From JARRON01 sp037383845 (GTDB lineage Bacteria; Pseudomonadota; Gammaproteobacteria; Steroidobacterales; XN24): a stretch of DNA of 64,000 bases. The position numbers and the translations under genes are program-made. Shown piece after piece: positions 26,535-34,734 of this stretch. Position 1 is the stretch's first letter. Each line of letters begins with the position of its first letter. The notes beneath the pieces were generated by a model, which saw only the letters and a list, made by a program, of their open reading frames with translations, was not told the DNA's origin and did no database searches. The DNA is taken from positions 62,001 through 126,000 of the forward strand of contig JARRON010000016.1 in the NCBI GenBank assembly GCA_037383845.1, given 5' to 3'.

Positions 26535-27345
26535 TCAGGCGATCACGAACCGCGTCGGGGAGCTTCCGCAGCAGGGCGAGGGACTTTGCGTCCTTGCCCA
26601 CGATGTAGCGGTTTTTCGGGCTGTCGGATTCCAGGGCTTCCGCGACGGTTTCCGCCACCTCTTCCGGAGGCAGCACTCCCGGCCGGGAATTGAGCTTCTC
26701 CAGCAGGCTCACCAGCCGCTCGTACAGGGGCCGGACAGCCTGGATGTCGGGGTCCTCCTCGCGGGCCTCGTCGCGAGCCGCGCCCTTGTCCCAGATAGGC
26801 GTCCGGATGCTGCCCGGCTCCACGGCGGCCACCCGGATCCCGAAGCCCTTCAGCTCCACCCGCAGGGAATCCGTGATGGCTTCCACGGCGTGCTTGGAGC
26901 CCGCGTAGACGCTGACGCCGGGGAGGGCGACCAGGCCGGAGATGGAGCTGATGTTCACGATACGTCCCTCGCTGGCCCTGAGCAGCGGCAGGCACTGCCG
27001 GGTGACCTCGAGCAATCCCGTGACATTGACGTCTAGGGTCCGCCGGATCTCCTCCGGCTTCATCATCTCCAGGGGAGCCCCGTGATAGACGCCTGCGTTG
27101 TTAACCAGCCCGTCCAGCCTGCCGCCGGTCTCCTCGCGGATCTGCCCCACGGCCCTGGTCACCGAGGCCTCATCGGTCACGTCCAGGATCACCGGGACCA
27201 CACTGTCGCCGGCTTCGGAGACCAGCGCCTCGCCGTCGGCGGTCTTGCGCACCCCTGCATATACCCGCCATCCCCTGCCGGCGAGCGTGATGGCGGTGGC
27301 GCGGCCAATGCCCGAGGAGGTGCCGGTGACGAGAACAGTTTTCAT
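26515..27345 (-). CDS. SDR family oxidoreductase
   Basis: A 276-residue classical SDR. Cofactor motif TGTSSGIGR, LVNNAGV motif, catalytic Ser in VNISSISGL, YAGSK active-site Tyr/Lys, and PGSIRTPIW loop. The C-terminal part (EEVAETVAEALESDSPKNRY, IVGKDAKSLALLRKLPDAVRD) is that of the SDR subgroup often annotated as 17-beta-hydroxysteroid-like or retinol-dehydrogenase-like; true substrate is unknown, probably a lipid or alcohol. Start ATG 27345. It lies downstream of and on the same strand as the Calx-beta gene, with 26 bp between them. Confidence 0.92.
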   Translation of the reverse strand: MKTVLVTGTSSGIGRATAITLAGRGWRVYAGVRKTADGEALVSEAGDSVVPVILDVTDEASVTRAVGQIREETGGRLDGLVNNAGVYHGAPLEMMKPEEIRRTLDVNVTGLLEVTRQCLPLLRASEGRIVNISSISGLVALPGVSVYAGSKHAVEAITDSLRVELKGFGIRVAAVEPGSIRTPIWDKGAARDEAREEDPDIQAVRPLYERLVSLLEKLNSRPGVLPPEEVAETVAEALESDSPKNRYIVGKDAKSLALLRKLPDAVRDRLISARLG

Positions 27346-27371
27346 GGAAGACGCTTCCGGATAAGGACGTG

Positions 27372-28847
27372 CTAGCGCTTTCGGGTCGCCCGGTAGCGCA
27401 GATTCAGGCCGGCGATGGCCAGCAACAGCAGTCCTGCAGCGGCCGCGGGCCGCTCCAGGGCCAGCACCACCGGCGCAAGCAGCGTCCTGGCCGTTGCCCG
27501 CAGAATCTCGTGGCGGCCGATGAAGGCGGCCAGGGGAGGCGAATGCCGGTAGTAGAACGCGACGAAGGCGCGACCCTGGGGAGAGCGCATCAGCACCGCG
27601 TCCCGAAAGTCCCGGAGGCTGACCACGTGGGGATGCATCCAGCTGCCCCAGGCCGCGGTGGCGACGAAGCAGTCACAGGTTCCGGAGCAGTCGTCGTCAC
27701 TGTCCCCGCCCCGGTCGTCCTCGCGGATGGACACGGTGGCCGAGCGTCCCTCGGGGTCAATGCCCGCCGGCAGCGACGGGTTCCCGAGGACCACCTGGAA
27801 CTGCCGGCGATCCGGCCGGGCCGACTCGTCGTTCACGAGCACGACGGCGAGCGTCTTGCGCGTCTCCCCCGGGGCGAACACCAGTTCACCCGTTGCGGCC
27901 TCGTAGTCCGTGCCGGCATTGGCGTCATTGTCGCCGGCGCCGTCCACGGTGCTCCAGGACACGGTGGCCGTGCCGCTGCTGCCCCGGTTCCGGTCCACCG
28001 TGAATCGGGCGACGGCGCCGGATTCGTCCACTTCCGCGGAATTGGCGAAGATGCTGAACTCGCCGGCCGGATCGCCGTCGCCGTCGGTGATCACCACCAG
28101 GGGGCCCGTACCGGCGAAACCCGCCCGGCCCTCCGGCTCCGGCGACGCCAGCAGCAGCGCCAGGGTTTCCGGGCCCTCTACCTCGTCGTCCTCAAGGGTA
28201 AGCAGGTCCACGGAGGTGCTCGTGTCGCCGGCGGCGAAGTCCAGCACGGTGGTCACGTCGGTGAAGTCGATGCCGGGAGCGGCCGTGCCCGGGGGACCCA
28301 CCAGGGTGATCGCGACGTTCTCATTCGGAAGTCCGCTGCGTTCGACCGTCACCGAAAGACTCGCGCCCTCGTCGACCCGCCGGACGCTGTCCCCCGGGAG
28401 CCTGAACAGCGCTGCCGGCGTTTCGTCGTCCTCGATCTGCAGCAGCAGGGTCGTGCTCCGCGCCAGGGTGGCACCGGACGGGTTGCCCAGGCTCAGGCTC
28501 GCGTACTCGGTGCCCTCGGTCTCCGAGTCCTGGGGCAGTTCCAGGGCCACCCGGGCGAACAGTTCGCCGTCCGCCAGCTGGACCACGCCGAGGGGCAGGT
28601 CTACCCGGAAATCATCGCCGGTGGTCGCCGTGCCTCCCAGGGAGACGTTCAGCACGACCGTCGCGGAGCCTTCGGCGCTGCCCGTACGCACGACGGTGAT
28701 CCAGTCGTCCTCACCTTCCCGGACCTCCAGGTACGGATCGGCGAACTGGAGGACGCCGGCGGCGAAGGCCGCGGCCGGGGCGAAGGCGGGGCCGGCGAAA
28801 AGCGCCAGCACGGCTGGCAGGCAGCGACAGCGGACAAGTGGTCTCAT
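27372..28847 (-). CDS. secreted Calx-beta repeat protein with CFI-box C-terminal anchor
   Basis: A 491-residue exported protein. A signal peptide (PAVLALFAGPAFAPAAAFAA) is followed by three consecutive Calx-beta domains (about 31-140, 141-255 and 256-380), each starting with a VxEGxxxxxxxVxR pattern and ending in a short acidic stretch such as LQIEDDE or SIREDDRGG. The C terminus has the CFI-box signature CDCFVATAAWGS then LRDFRDAVLMRSPQGRAFV, AFYYRHSPPLAAFI, a membrane helix (AAGLLLLAIAGL) and a basic tail, a sorting signal in some Gram-negative bacteria. It is presumably cell-surface. Start ATG 28847; ATG 28856 is also possible. The kinase at 4524-6734 carries a single Calx-beta domain of the same fold. 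Confidence 0.9.
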   Translation of the reverse strand: MRPLVRCRCLPAVLALFAGPAFAPAAAFAAGVLQFADPYLEVREGEDDWITVVRTGSAEGSATVVLNVSLGGTATTGDDFRVDLPLGVVQLADGELFARVALELPQDSETEGTEYASLSLGNPSGATLARSTTLLLQIEDDETPAALFRLPGDSVRRVDEGASLSVTVERSGLPNENVAITLVGPPGTAAPGIDFTDVTTVLDFAAGDTSTSVDLLTLEDDEVEGPETLALLLASPEPEGRAGFAGTGPLVVITDGDGDPAGEFSIFANSAEVDESGAVARFTVDRNRGSSGTATVSWSTVDGAGDNDANAGTDYEAATGELVFAPGETRKTLAVVLVNDESARPDRRQFQVVLGNPSLPAGIDPEGRSATVSIREDDRGGDSDDDCSGTCDCFVATAAWGSWMHPHVVSLRDFRDAVLMRSPQGRAFVAFYYRHSPPLAAFIGRHEILRATARTLLAPVVLALERPAAAAGLLLLAIAGLNLRYRATRKR

Positions 28848-28988
28848 GTTGGGCATCCGAGGGACGGGTCTGAAAGGGATTCTAGGAACGCCGGGGCCCG
28901 GCGGCCAGCCGTGCCGCTCCCGGACGCATCCCGGGAAGTGTGAAAACCGTCTCGGCTCCGGGCTGCTGGGCCGGCTATAAGGGCCCTG

Positions 28989-29192
28989 ATGACCGCGAGG
29001 TATTACGCCAGTTTCTTCGTCCACGGCGGGGGCGGCCGGGTCGCCTTCGAGTATGACGGTGTCGTGGAGGTCCCGGACGAGCGCCTGCCCGCGGAGCCGG
29101 GAGCCGGCGAAGAACTCGCCCAGCTGGTGGCCAGCAGCCTGGAAGTGGCGGCGGCGGACGTGCACGTGCTGGAGTGGCAGCGGCTGCACTGA
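28989..29192 (+). CDS. small protein of unknown function
   Basis: A 67-residue protein with no signal peptide or membrane helix, starting at ATG 28989 after an AAGGG ribosome site. It has an aromatic N terminus (MTARYYASFFVHG), a strand-rich middle (RVAFEYDGVVEVPDERL) and a helical C-terminal part (ELAQLVASSLEVAAADVHVL). I recognise no family. It is divergent from the Calx-beta gene and convergent with the thioesterase gene. Codon use resembles its neighbours, which supports a real gene. Confidence 0.55.
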   Translation: MTARYYASFFVHGGGGRVAFEYDGVVEVPDERLPAEPGAGEELAQLVASSLEVAAADVHVLEWQRLH

Positions 29193-29223
29193 TCCGGCGC
29201 TGGCCCGCCGGGGCTTTGCTGGG

Positions 29224-29709
29224 CTAGTCCTCGGCCACGCCCCGGGCGGTGGATACGATCCCCGTGGCCACGGCGCACAGCCGGCCTCCTGCATAAAGCT
29301 CGCCTTCCATGAAGGCCAGCCCCTCGGCCTTCTTCAGCGCCACCGCCCAGGCGTCCACGGACCGGCCCCGGGTGGGGCGGAGAAACTTCACCGACAGCTC
29401 CACGGTTCCTGCCCTCCGGCCCGGGAACTGTACGACGCCTGCCACGCCCAGGGCCGCATCGAAAAGACCGGCAATGACCGCACCGTTGACCGCCGAACTG
29501 CCCAGCCCGCCCTGGTGGTGAGGCCGCACGTCGGACAGGTGTACGCGGACCAGGCGGTCGTCGCTCAGGTCCAGGCGGGCGCCCATGGCGTCCATGGCCG
29601 GCATGGCGTTGAAGCCGTCCTGCCATTTTCTGCGGGCATTCTCGTCCATGGGGATTGGCCGGCCCCGCGCCTTCAGGGCCCGGATGGCTGCGTGTTGATC
29701 CTGGTTCAC
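29224..29709 (-). CDS. PaaI-type hotdog-fold thioesterase
   Basis: A 161-residue acyl-CoA thioesterase-like protein. The hotdog-fold blocks HHQGGLGSSAVNGAVIAGLFDAAL and TVELSVKFLRPTRGRSVDAWA are visible, with an N-terminal alpha region (MPAMDAMGARLDL). The family hydrolyses acyl-CoA or phenylacetyl-CoA-type thioesters; substrate unknown here. I choose GTG 29709 because an ATG at 29650 gives a shorter protein lacking the conserved helix, but either could be right. It is divergent from the CHAD gene. Confidence 0.82.
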   Translation of the reverse strand: MNQDQHAAIRALKARGRPIPMDENARRKWQDGFNAMPAMDAMGARLDLSDDRLVRVHLSDVRPHHQGGLGSSAVNGAVIAGLFDAALGVAGVVQFPGRRAGTVELSVKFLRPTRGRSVDAWAVALKKAEGLAFMEGELYAGGRLCAVATGIVSTARGVAED

Positions 29710-29901
29710 GGTGTCCGCCAGAGGGTCTTCAGCCGGGAAGCATAGCGCGGGTGTTGCAATGCCGCATCCGGATTGGGCCGCACCGGCCGGGGCGGGTTTT
29801 TCCCGACGTGCGCTCCCGCCGGCTGCGATAGACTTGCCGGTCCCGGGGCGGCTTGCGCGTCCCGGTTTCACCGGCAGTCCGGACGGCGGGAGGACCCGCA
29901 G

Positions 29902-30735
29902 ATGCAGCACAGCGTGCTCGGCGACGGACCGTCCCAGGCGGACGGTTCGCCGCGGCCCGACGACCTGAAGACGGAGATCCTGACCCGTCTGGACCGGTCC
30001 GCGGTCTGGCTGCGGGATACCGGGCGAGAGCCCGCCTGGGTCATCCACGAAGTCCGCAAGGAGCTGAAGCGGGTCCGGGCGCTCCTGCGGCTGGCCGGCG
30101 AGCGTCTCGCCACGCGGCGGCTGGAGAAGCGCTGCGCAGCCACGGCCCGGCGCCTCTCCCGCCTGCGCGATGCCGACGCCCTGCTGGAGACGCTGCAGAG
30201 GCTGGAGGACAGGGCCGAGGCCGCCGGCGCGGCGGCGGAGCTGGAGGCGGCCCGGCGGTGGGTTCACGAAGCCCGGGAGGATGCCGGGGGGCTGCCCGCG
30301 GAAGTGGCCGTGCCGGTGGCCGCGGAGCTGGAAGGCATCGCCGGCCGATGCCGGGCGCTGTCCTTCGCGCCGATGGACGGCGGCGCTCTCGATGCAGGGC
30401 TGGACCGGTCCCGGCGCCGGGCGGCGAAGGCGTGGCGCCGCGTGGACCGGAAACCGGAGCCGGAACGTTTCCACGACCTGCGCAAGGCGGTGAAGCGCGA
30501 GCTCTACCAGCGCGAACTGTCGGGTCGTCCCTTCGACCGCATGGACCGCGCCATGCTGAAGAAGCTGGCCGACGTCCTCGGGGAAATACAGGATCTGGAA
30601 GTGTTGCGCGCCGCACTCGGGCCCGCGGGGTTCTGGCAGGGCGCGCTTCGCGACCTCGCGCGCGCCACGCGCAGGGACCTGAGGCAGCGCGCCGCGCGGC
30701 TGGCGGCGGCACGCTACGACCAGTCCGGGGGCTGA
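29902..30735 (+). CDS. CHAD domain protein
   Basis: A 277-residue helical CHAD domain protein. The family has conserved His residues and binds inorganic polyphosphate, sometimes on storage granules. The signature HEVRKELKRVRALLRL (residues about 49-64) and a second copy-like block FHDLRKAVKRELYQ are present, as is ADVLGEIQDLEVLR. Basic residues in rows along helices fit polyphosphate binding. Start ATG 29902 follows a GGGAGG ribosome site; a longer in-frame start at 29773 lacks one. It is followed 28 bp later by the rhomboid gene, so it may head that operon. No ppk or ppx is nearby. Confidence 0.9.
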   Translation: MQHSVLGDGPSQADGSPRPDDLKTEILTRLDRSAVWLRDTGREPAWVIHEVRKELKRVRALLRLAGERLATRRLEKRCAATARRLSRLRDADALLETLQRLEDRAEAAGAAAELEAARRWVHEAREDAGGLPAEVAVPVAAELEGIAGRCRALSFAPMDGGALDAGLDRSRRRAAKAWRRVDRKPEPERFHDLRKAVKRELYQRELSGRPFDRMDRAMLKKLADVLGEIQDLEVLRAALGPAGFWQGALRDLARATRRDLRQRAARLAAARYDQSGG

Positions 30736-30763
30736 CGCGTCTTCCCGGGCGCCGGCACGTCCC

Positions 30764-31441
30764 ATGATCCCCATCCGTGACGAGAACCCGGTCACGCTTG
30801 CGCCCGTGGTGAACTGGGCGTTGCTGGGTGCCTGTGTGGTGGTCTTCCTCTGGCAGATGTCCCTCGGGGCGGGCGGATTCAACCGGGCCGTCTTCGCCTT
30901 CGGCGTGATCCCCGCGGTGCTGAGCGGCCAGGCGGAGCTCGCGCCCCAGCTCGCCGTCATTCCGCCGGCAGCCACGGTGGTCTCCTCCATGTTCCTCCAC
31001 GGCGGTTTCCTGCACCTGGCCGGCAACATGCTCTACCTGTGGATATTCGGTGACAACGTGGAAGACCGGATGGGTCATGTCCGGTACGTGGTGTTTTACG
31101 TTGCCTGCGGTGTCGCCGCGGTGTTCGCCCAGGTGCTGCCGGACATGGATTCCCGGATTCCCATGATCGGAGCTTCCGGCGCCATCTCCGGGGTCCTGGG
31201 CGCCTACCTGTACCTGTATCCCCGCGCCCGGGTGCTGGTAGTCGTGCCCATAGGCTTTATCCTTCGGACCATGCGTATGCCGGCGTCGTGGGTGCTGGGG
31301 CTGTGGTTCCTGATCCAGCTCATCTCCTCCCTGTTCGCGAGCCAGGGGGAGGGCGGAGTCGCGTTTCGTGCGCACCTGGGCGGCTTCGTGGCCGGACTGG
31401 TGCTGGCCCCGCTGCTGGTCCGATGGAGGGGCGCCCCATGA
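30764..31441 (+). CDS. rhomboid family intramembrane serine protease
   Basis: A 225-residue membrane protease. Six membrane segments can be drawn. The catalytic Ser is S138 in GASGAISG and the His is H204 in AHLGGFVAG; HGGFLHLAGNMLYLWIFG is the conserved second segment with the L1-loop/Asn oxyanion region. It cuts single-pass membrane proteins within the bilayer. Start ATG 30764. The stop overlaps the start of a 47-residue protein (ATGA), which in turn overlaps the next gene. Confidence 0.94.
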   Translation: MIPIRDENPVTLAPVVNWALLGACVVVFLWQMSLGAGGFNRAVFAFGVIPAVLSGQAELAPQLAVIPPAATVVSSMFLHGGFLHLAGNMLYLWIFGDNVEDRMGHVRYVVFYVACGVAAVFAQVLPDMDSRIPMIGASGAISGVLGAYLYLYPRARVLVVVPIGFILRTMRMPASWVLGLWFLIQLISSLFASQGEGGVAFRAHLGGFVAGLVLAPLLVRWRGAP

Positions 31442-31581
31442 ACGAGTGGCTGAAGCTCATGATGGAGGAAGTGCGCCGCCGGCGAGAGGAGGCCGAGGCC
31501 CGAGACGAAGAGAGGCAGAAGCGCGAGGACGAGCGCCGCAAGCGCGGAGGCGACAGGACGGGACGGTCGGCGACCCGGTGA
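31438..31581 (+). CDS. small highly charged coiled-coil protein
   Basis: A 47-residue protein, MNEWLKLMMEEVRRRREEAE then RDEERQKREDERRKRGG and a short basic tail, almost wholly charged after the first ten residues, so a single alpha-helix or coiled coil. It sits between the rhomboid and EamA genes with stop/start overlaps on both sides (ATGA at 31438, GTGA at 31578), showing that it is translated. Function unknown. An amphipathic N terminus might bind membrane or one of the neighbours. Confidence 0.7.
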   Translation: MNEWLKLMMEEVRRRREEAEARDEERQKREDERRKRGGDRTGRSATR

Positions 31582-32528
31582 GCCGGTCTCACGAGGAAAA
31601 AGGACTGGCCCAGGGGCCGGCCGAGTGGGCGCTGCTTTTCACACTCGTGGTCCTGTGGGGAAGCGCTTTCGTACTCATTCGCATCTCTCTGGACGCCTTC
31701 GCGCCCATTGCCGTCACTGCCGGCCGCCTCATCGTGGGCGCGGCGGTGCTGGTGGTGATCCTGCTGGCTGCCCGGCGGCCTGTCCCGTCAACAGGCGCAG
31801 CCTGGCGGTTTTTCACGGCCATCGCCGTGTTGGGAAACGCCCTGCCGTTCTTCCTCATCAGCTGGGGGCAGCAGGGCGTGCCCTCGGGCATGGCGGGAAT
31901 CCTCATGGCCATGATGCCGCTGGTGGTGCTGGTGCTCGCTCATTTCCTGGTGCCCGGTGAGCGGCTGACCCGGCGAAGCGTGGCCGGTTTCCTGGTGGGG
32001 TTCTCCGGCGTGGTAGTGCTGACCGGGCCTGAAGCCCTGACGGCCGTGGCCGGGGGCCAGGCGAGGCTGTGGAGCCAGCTGGCCATCCTCGGGGGTGCCG
32101 TGTGCTACGGCGTGGCAGCGATCATCGCCAGGCGGGGACCGAGCTTCCACCCGGTGGTGACCGGTGCCTGCGTCCTCAGTATCGCCAGCGCCATCGCGGT
32201 CGCCGCTGCGTTGTCTGCTTTCGTTCCGTCGGCGGGACCCGGCGCCCTGATGACGGGCCAGCTGACCCCGGCGGCGGCCCTCGCCTTGTTCTGTCTCGGA
32301 GCCTTCTCCACGGGCCTGGCGACGGTCGTGTTCTTCAACCTGGTCCGACGTTCCGGACCCACCTTCATATCCCTGATCAACTACCTGATCCCGCTGTGGG
32401 CGGTGTTTCTTGGCGCAGCGGCCCTGGGAGAGCGACTGCCTGTCCGCGCGTTCGCGGCGCTGGCGCTGATCCTCGGCGGCATCGTCCTTGCCCGTTACCG
32501 GCGCAGCGCCAGCGAGGAGGCTTCATGA
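31578..32528 (+). CDS. EamA family (DMT) transporter
   Basis: A 316-residue drug/metabolite transporter with ten predicted membrane helices from two EamA repeats. Typical blocks are LWGSAFVLIRISLDAFAPIA in helix 1, GILMAMMPLVVLVLAHFLVP and YLIPLWAVFLGAAALGERLP near the end of repeat 2. Family members export amino acids, metabolites or drugs; the substrate is not predictable. Start is GTG 31578, overlapping the small protein's stop; the stop overlaps the next start (ATGA). A second, unrelated-in-position EamA gene lies at 34727-35656. Confidence 0.9.
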   Translation: MSRSHEEKGLAQGPAEWALLFTLVVLWGSAFVLIRISLDAFAPIAVTAGRLIVGAAVLVVILLAARRPVPSTGAAWRFFTAIAVLGNALPFFLISWGQQGVPSGMAGILMAMMPLVVLVLAHFLVPGERLTRRSVAGFLVGFSGVVVLTGPEALTAVAGGQARLWSQLAILGGAVCYGVAAIIARRGPSFHPVVTGACVLSIASAIAVAAALSAFVPSAGPGALMTGQLTPAAALALFCLGAFSTGLATVVFFNLVRRSGPTFISLINYLIPLWAVFLGAAALGERLPVRAFAALALILGGIVLARYRRSASEEAS

Positions 32529-33619
32529 AAATCGTGGTCGTCGGCGCCGGCTACAGCGGCATCGCCTGTCTCGCCCGGCTGTCCGCCGCGGCGCCCGCCG
32601 CCGAGCGGCATCTCGTTTCACCCCGGCCGTGGCATCTCCACCGCACGCGCCTCCACGAGGCGGTGCGCCGGCCGCTGTCTGAGCTGCGGGAGCCGCTGCC
32701 CGGCCTTGCCCGGCGCTGGGACTTCGTCAATCACCGGGGACGCGTCCAGGTCACCGACGACAACCTGGCGCAGTGGCGCCGCGAAGGCTGCCTTGAGGTA
32801 GGACGAAGAAAACTGGGCTTCGACTACCTGGTCCTGGCCACGGGCCTGCCTGGGCCCCGCCCACCGGGCCGTAGTCGCCACACCCTGGGCCTGGACGAAG
32901 TGGCCACGGGCCCCGGCCGGAACCGGCTTCGGCGGATGGCTGCCGCGGACGGGCCGCCGCTGTGGATCGTCGGCGCGGGCGCAAGCGGTCTGCAGTTCGC
33001 CTTCGAACTCGCCCACGCCGGCGCCGGTCCGCTGGCCGTGGTGGATGCCGCCGACGCCCTTCTCCCGGGGGAGTCGCCATCCCTGGTGCGCTATGTGAAG
33101 GATCGCCTCGAAGAGGCCGGTATCCGGCTCTGGCTGGGACACTTCTACCGTGGATTCGTCCGCGGACGGGTACAGCTGGAAGCTGCGGCCGACGGCGCGG
33201 TGCGCATGGAGCCGGGCCGGGGTGTCCTGTTGTGCACCGGCCCGGCCAGCCGCCGCCTGCGGGCCGCCCGGGACGGGCGGCTGCTGCTGGACGACCAGTG
33301 CTGCGAGAGGATCTTCGCCGCCGGCGACTGCGCCAGCTGGGAGGGCGAGGGTTTCGACGCCGCTACGGCGCAGGCCGCCATCCGCAAGGGCCGGCGCGCC
33401 GCAGAGAACGTGGGGGCCAGCGCCCGGGGCCGGTCCCTGGAAGCTTACGACGCCCGGCAGCTTGGATTCTTTCTGAGCCTGGGGCCGGAAGACGGCGTAG
33501 GCTGGGCGCTCTCAGACGCGGCACTGATCAAGGGCTGGCCCGCCGTGGCTGCCCGCGAGGCCATCGAATCCCGCTGGGAGCTCCTGCTCTCCGGCGTTGA
33601 CACCTTCAGCGCCTTCTGA
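32525..33619 (+). CDS. FAD-dependent NAD(P)/pyridine nucleotide-disulfide-type oxidoreductase
   Basis: A 364-residue flavoprotein resembling type II NADH dehydrogenase-like proteins but shorter. The FAD-binding motif GAGYSGIACLARL is at residues 7-19, the second Rossmann motif WIVGAGASGLQFAFEL at about 140-155, and IFAAGDCASWEGE near residue 260 is the FAD-contacting ATG/GD block. It lacks a C-terminal membrane-binding extension of classical NDH-2, so its electron acceptor is unclear. Start ATG 32525 shares ATGA with the EamA stop; last gene of the overlapping run from the rhomboid. Confidence 0.85.
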   Translation: MKIVVVGAGYSGIACLARLSAAAPAAERHLVSPRPWHLHRTRLHEAVRRPLSELREPLPGLARRWDFVNHRGRVQVTDDNLAQWRREGCLEVGRRKLGFDYLVLATGLPGPRPPGRSRHTLGLDEVATGPGRNRLRRMAAADGPPLWIVGAGASGLQFAFELAHAGAGPLAVVDAADALLPGESPSLVRYVKDRLEEAGIRLWLGHFYRGFVRGRVQLEAAADGAVRMEPGRGVLLCTGPASRRLRAARDGRLLLDDQCCERIFAAGDCASWEGEGFDAATAQAAIRKGRRAAENVGASARGRSLEAYDARQLGFFLSLGPEDGVGWALSDAALIKGWPAVAAREAIESRWELLLSGVDTFSAF

Positions 33620-33624
33620 GGTTA

Positions 33625-34734
33625 TCAGGACGCAGCCGGATCCAGGGGCTGCAGCGGCTTCTCGAAGTACCGGCGCAGGGGAGCCGGCAGTTCCGTCGCT
33701 TCGATGTCCTCCGCGCCCGGCGGCAGCGGCCGCGAGCTGTAGGTGTTCCAGAACAGCACCCGGCGGCCGGCCAGCCTGCCGGCACGGGCATCCGCCAGCA
33801 GGGCGGCGAACGCCTTGCCGGTGTAGGTGCCCTCCAGGAGGAGATTTGCCTGTGAGCGGGCGAATTCCACCGCCGCGATGCCCTCGGGGGTGAACCGGGC
33901 GTAGCCGGGCCCGATGTGGTCGTGACGCACGGCCAGCCGGGCCGGTTCCAGGGGCGCCAGGGGGAAGCGGGGATCGTGCCGGTGGAGACGCCGGGCGGCG
34001 CCGTGATACAGGCGGCGGAACCTGCCCGGGCTGGCGATGTCCTCCCGGACGACCCGCACCAGCACCAGGCGCGTGGAGAGCCCGGCCACCTGCAGCCCCA
34101 GGGCCAGACCCGCGGCCGTGCCCATCGTGCCCAGGGCCAGATAGATCAGGTCGGGTTCCGGCAGGAGGCCGGCGCGCACCTGGGCGGCCAGCTCGAAGGC
34201 GGCGGACACGAAACCCACGGTGCCGGCCGGCGACGAGCCACCGCCGGGGACGCGGTAGGGAGGCGGGCGGCCGCCCCGTCCCGCCAGGCCGAGTATCCGG
34301 GCCCGCCGGCCCGCGGCGGCCTCGTCCGCGCAGAACACCTGCCGGGCGCCCACGTACCGGCCCAGGCGCAGGTTCTTCGCCACGTAGGCGGCGTTGGCCT
34401 GGGGCGTGAGCAGAAGCCATGCGTCCATCCCCACCTGGCGCGCGTAGACCGCGGTGGCCACGGCGTGGTTCGAGCCCACCACGCCGAAGGTCATCACCGA
34501 GTCGTGACCGGTGGCCAGGGCATCCGCCAGCAGGAACTCCAGCTTGCGGACCTTGTTGCCGCCATAGGCGTCGCCGGACAGGTCGTCACGCTTGACCCAC
34601 AGTCCCTCGCAGGGGCCGGGCAACTCCACGTCCGCGCGCTCCACGGGCGTGGGCAGGCTGGCCAGGGGCAGACGGGGGAGGGATCCGGCCAGCCCGGGAA
34701 ATCGATCGAACAGCACGGGCTCTGTGTCAGTCAT
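33625..34734 (-). CDS. PLP-dependent enzyme, ACC deaminase/D-cysteine desulfhydrase family
   Basis: A 369-residue pyridoxal-phosphate enzyme of fold type II. The PLP lysine is K61 in SGDAYGGNKVRKLEFLL; VMTFGVVGSNHAVATAVYAR follows (N and H hold the phosphate) and LALGTMGTAAGLALGLQ is the phosphate-binding glycine loop. In true ACC deaminase and D-cysteine desulfhydrase the product is an ammonia-releasing 2-oxoacid; which substrate is used here is unknown. Start ATG 34734, overlapping the end of the EamA gene by 8 bp. It is last in a cupin/EamA/PLP-enzyme operon, which hints that an amino acid-like compound is processed and exported. Confidence 0.88.
   Translation of the reverse strand: MTDTEPVLFDRFPGLAGSLPRLPLASLPTPVERADVELPGPCEGLWVKRDDLSGDAYGGNKVRKLEFLLADALATGHDSVMTFGVVGSNHAVATAVYARQVGMDAWLLLTPQANAAYVAKNLRLGRYVGARQVFCADEAAAGRRARILGLAGRGGRPPPYRVPGGGSSPAGTVGFVSAAFELAAQVRAGLLPEPDLIYLALGTMGTAAGLALGLQVAGLSTRLVLVRVVREDIASPGRFRRLYHGAARRLHRHDPRFPLAPLEPARLAVRHDHIGPGYARFTPEGIAAVEFARSQANLLLEGTYTGKAFAALLADARAGRLAGRRVLFWNTYSSRPLPPGAEDIEATELPAPLRRYFEKPLQPLDPAAS

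Noticed and set aside
28976..28981. TATAAG as a -10 box for the 67-residue gene
   Set aside because: There is no matching -35 at the expected spacing, and the AAGGG ribosome site overlaps it, so it would force a leaderless transcript.
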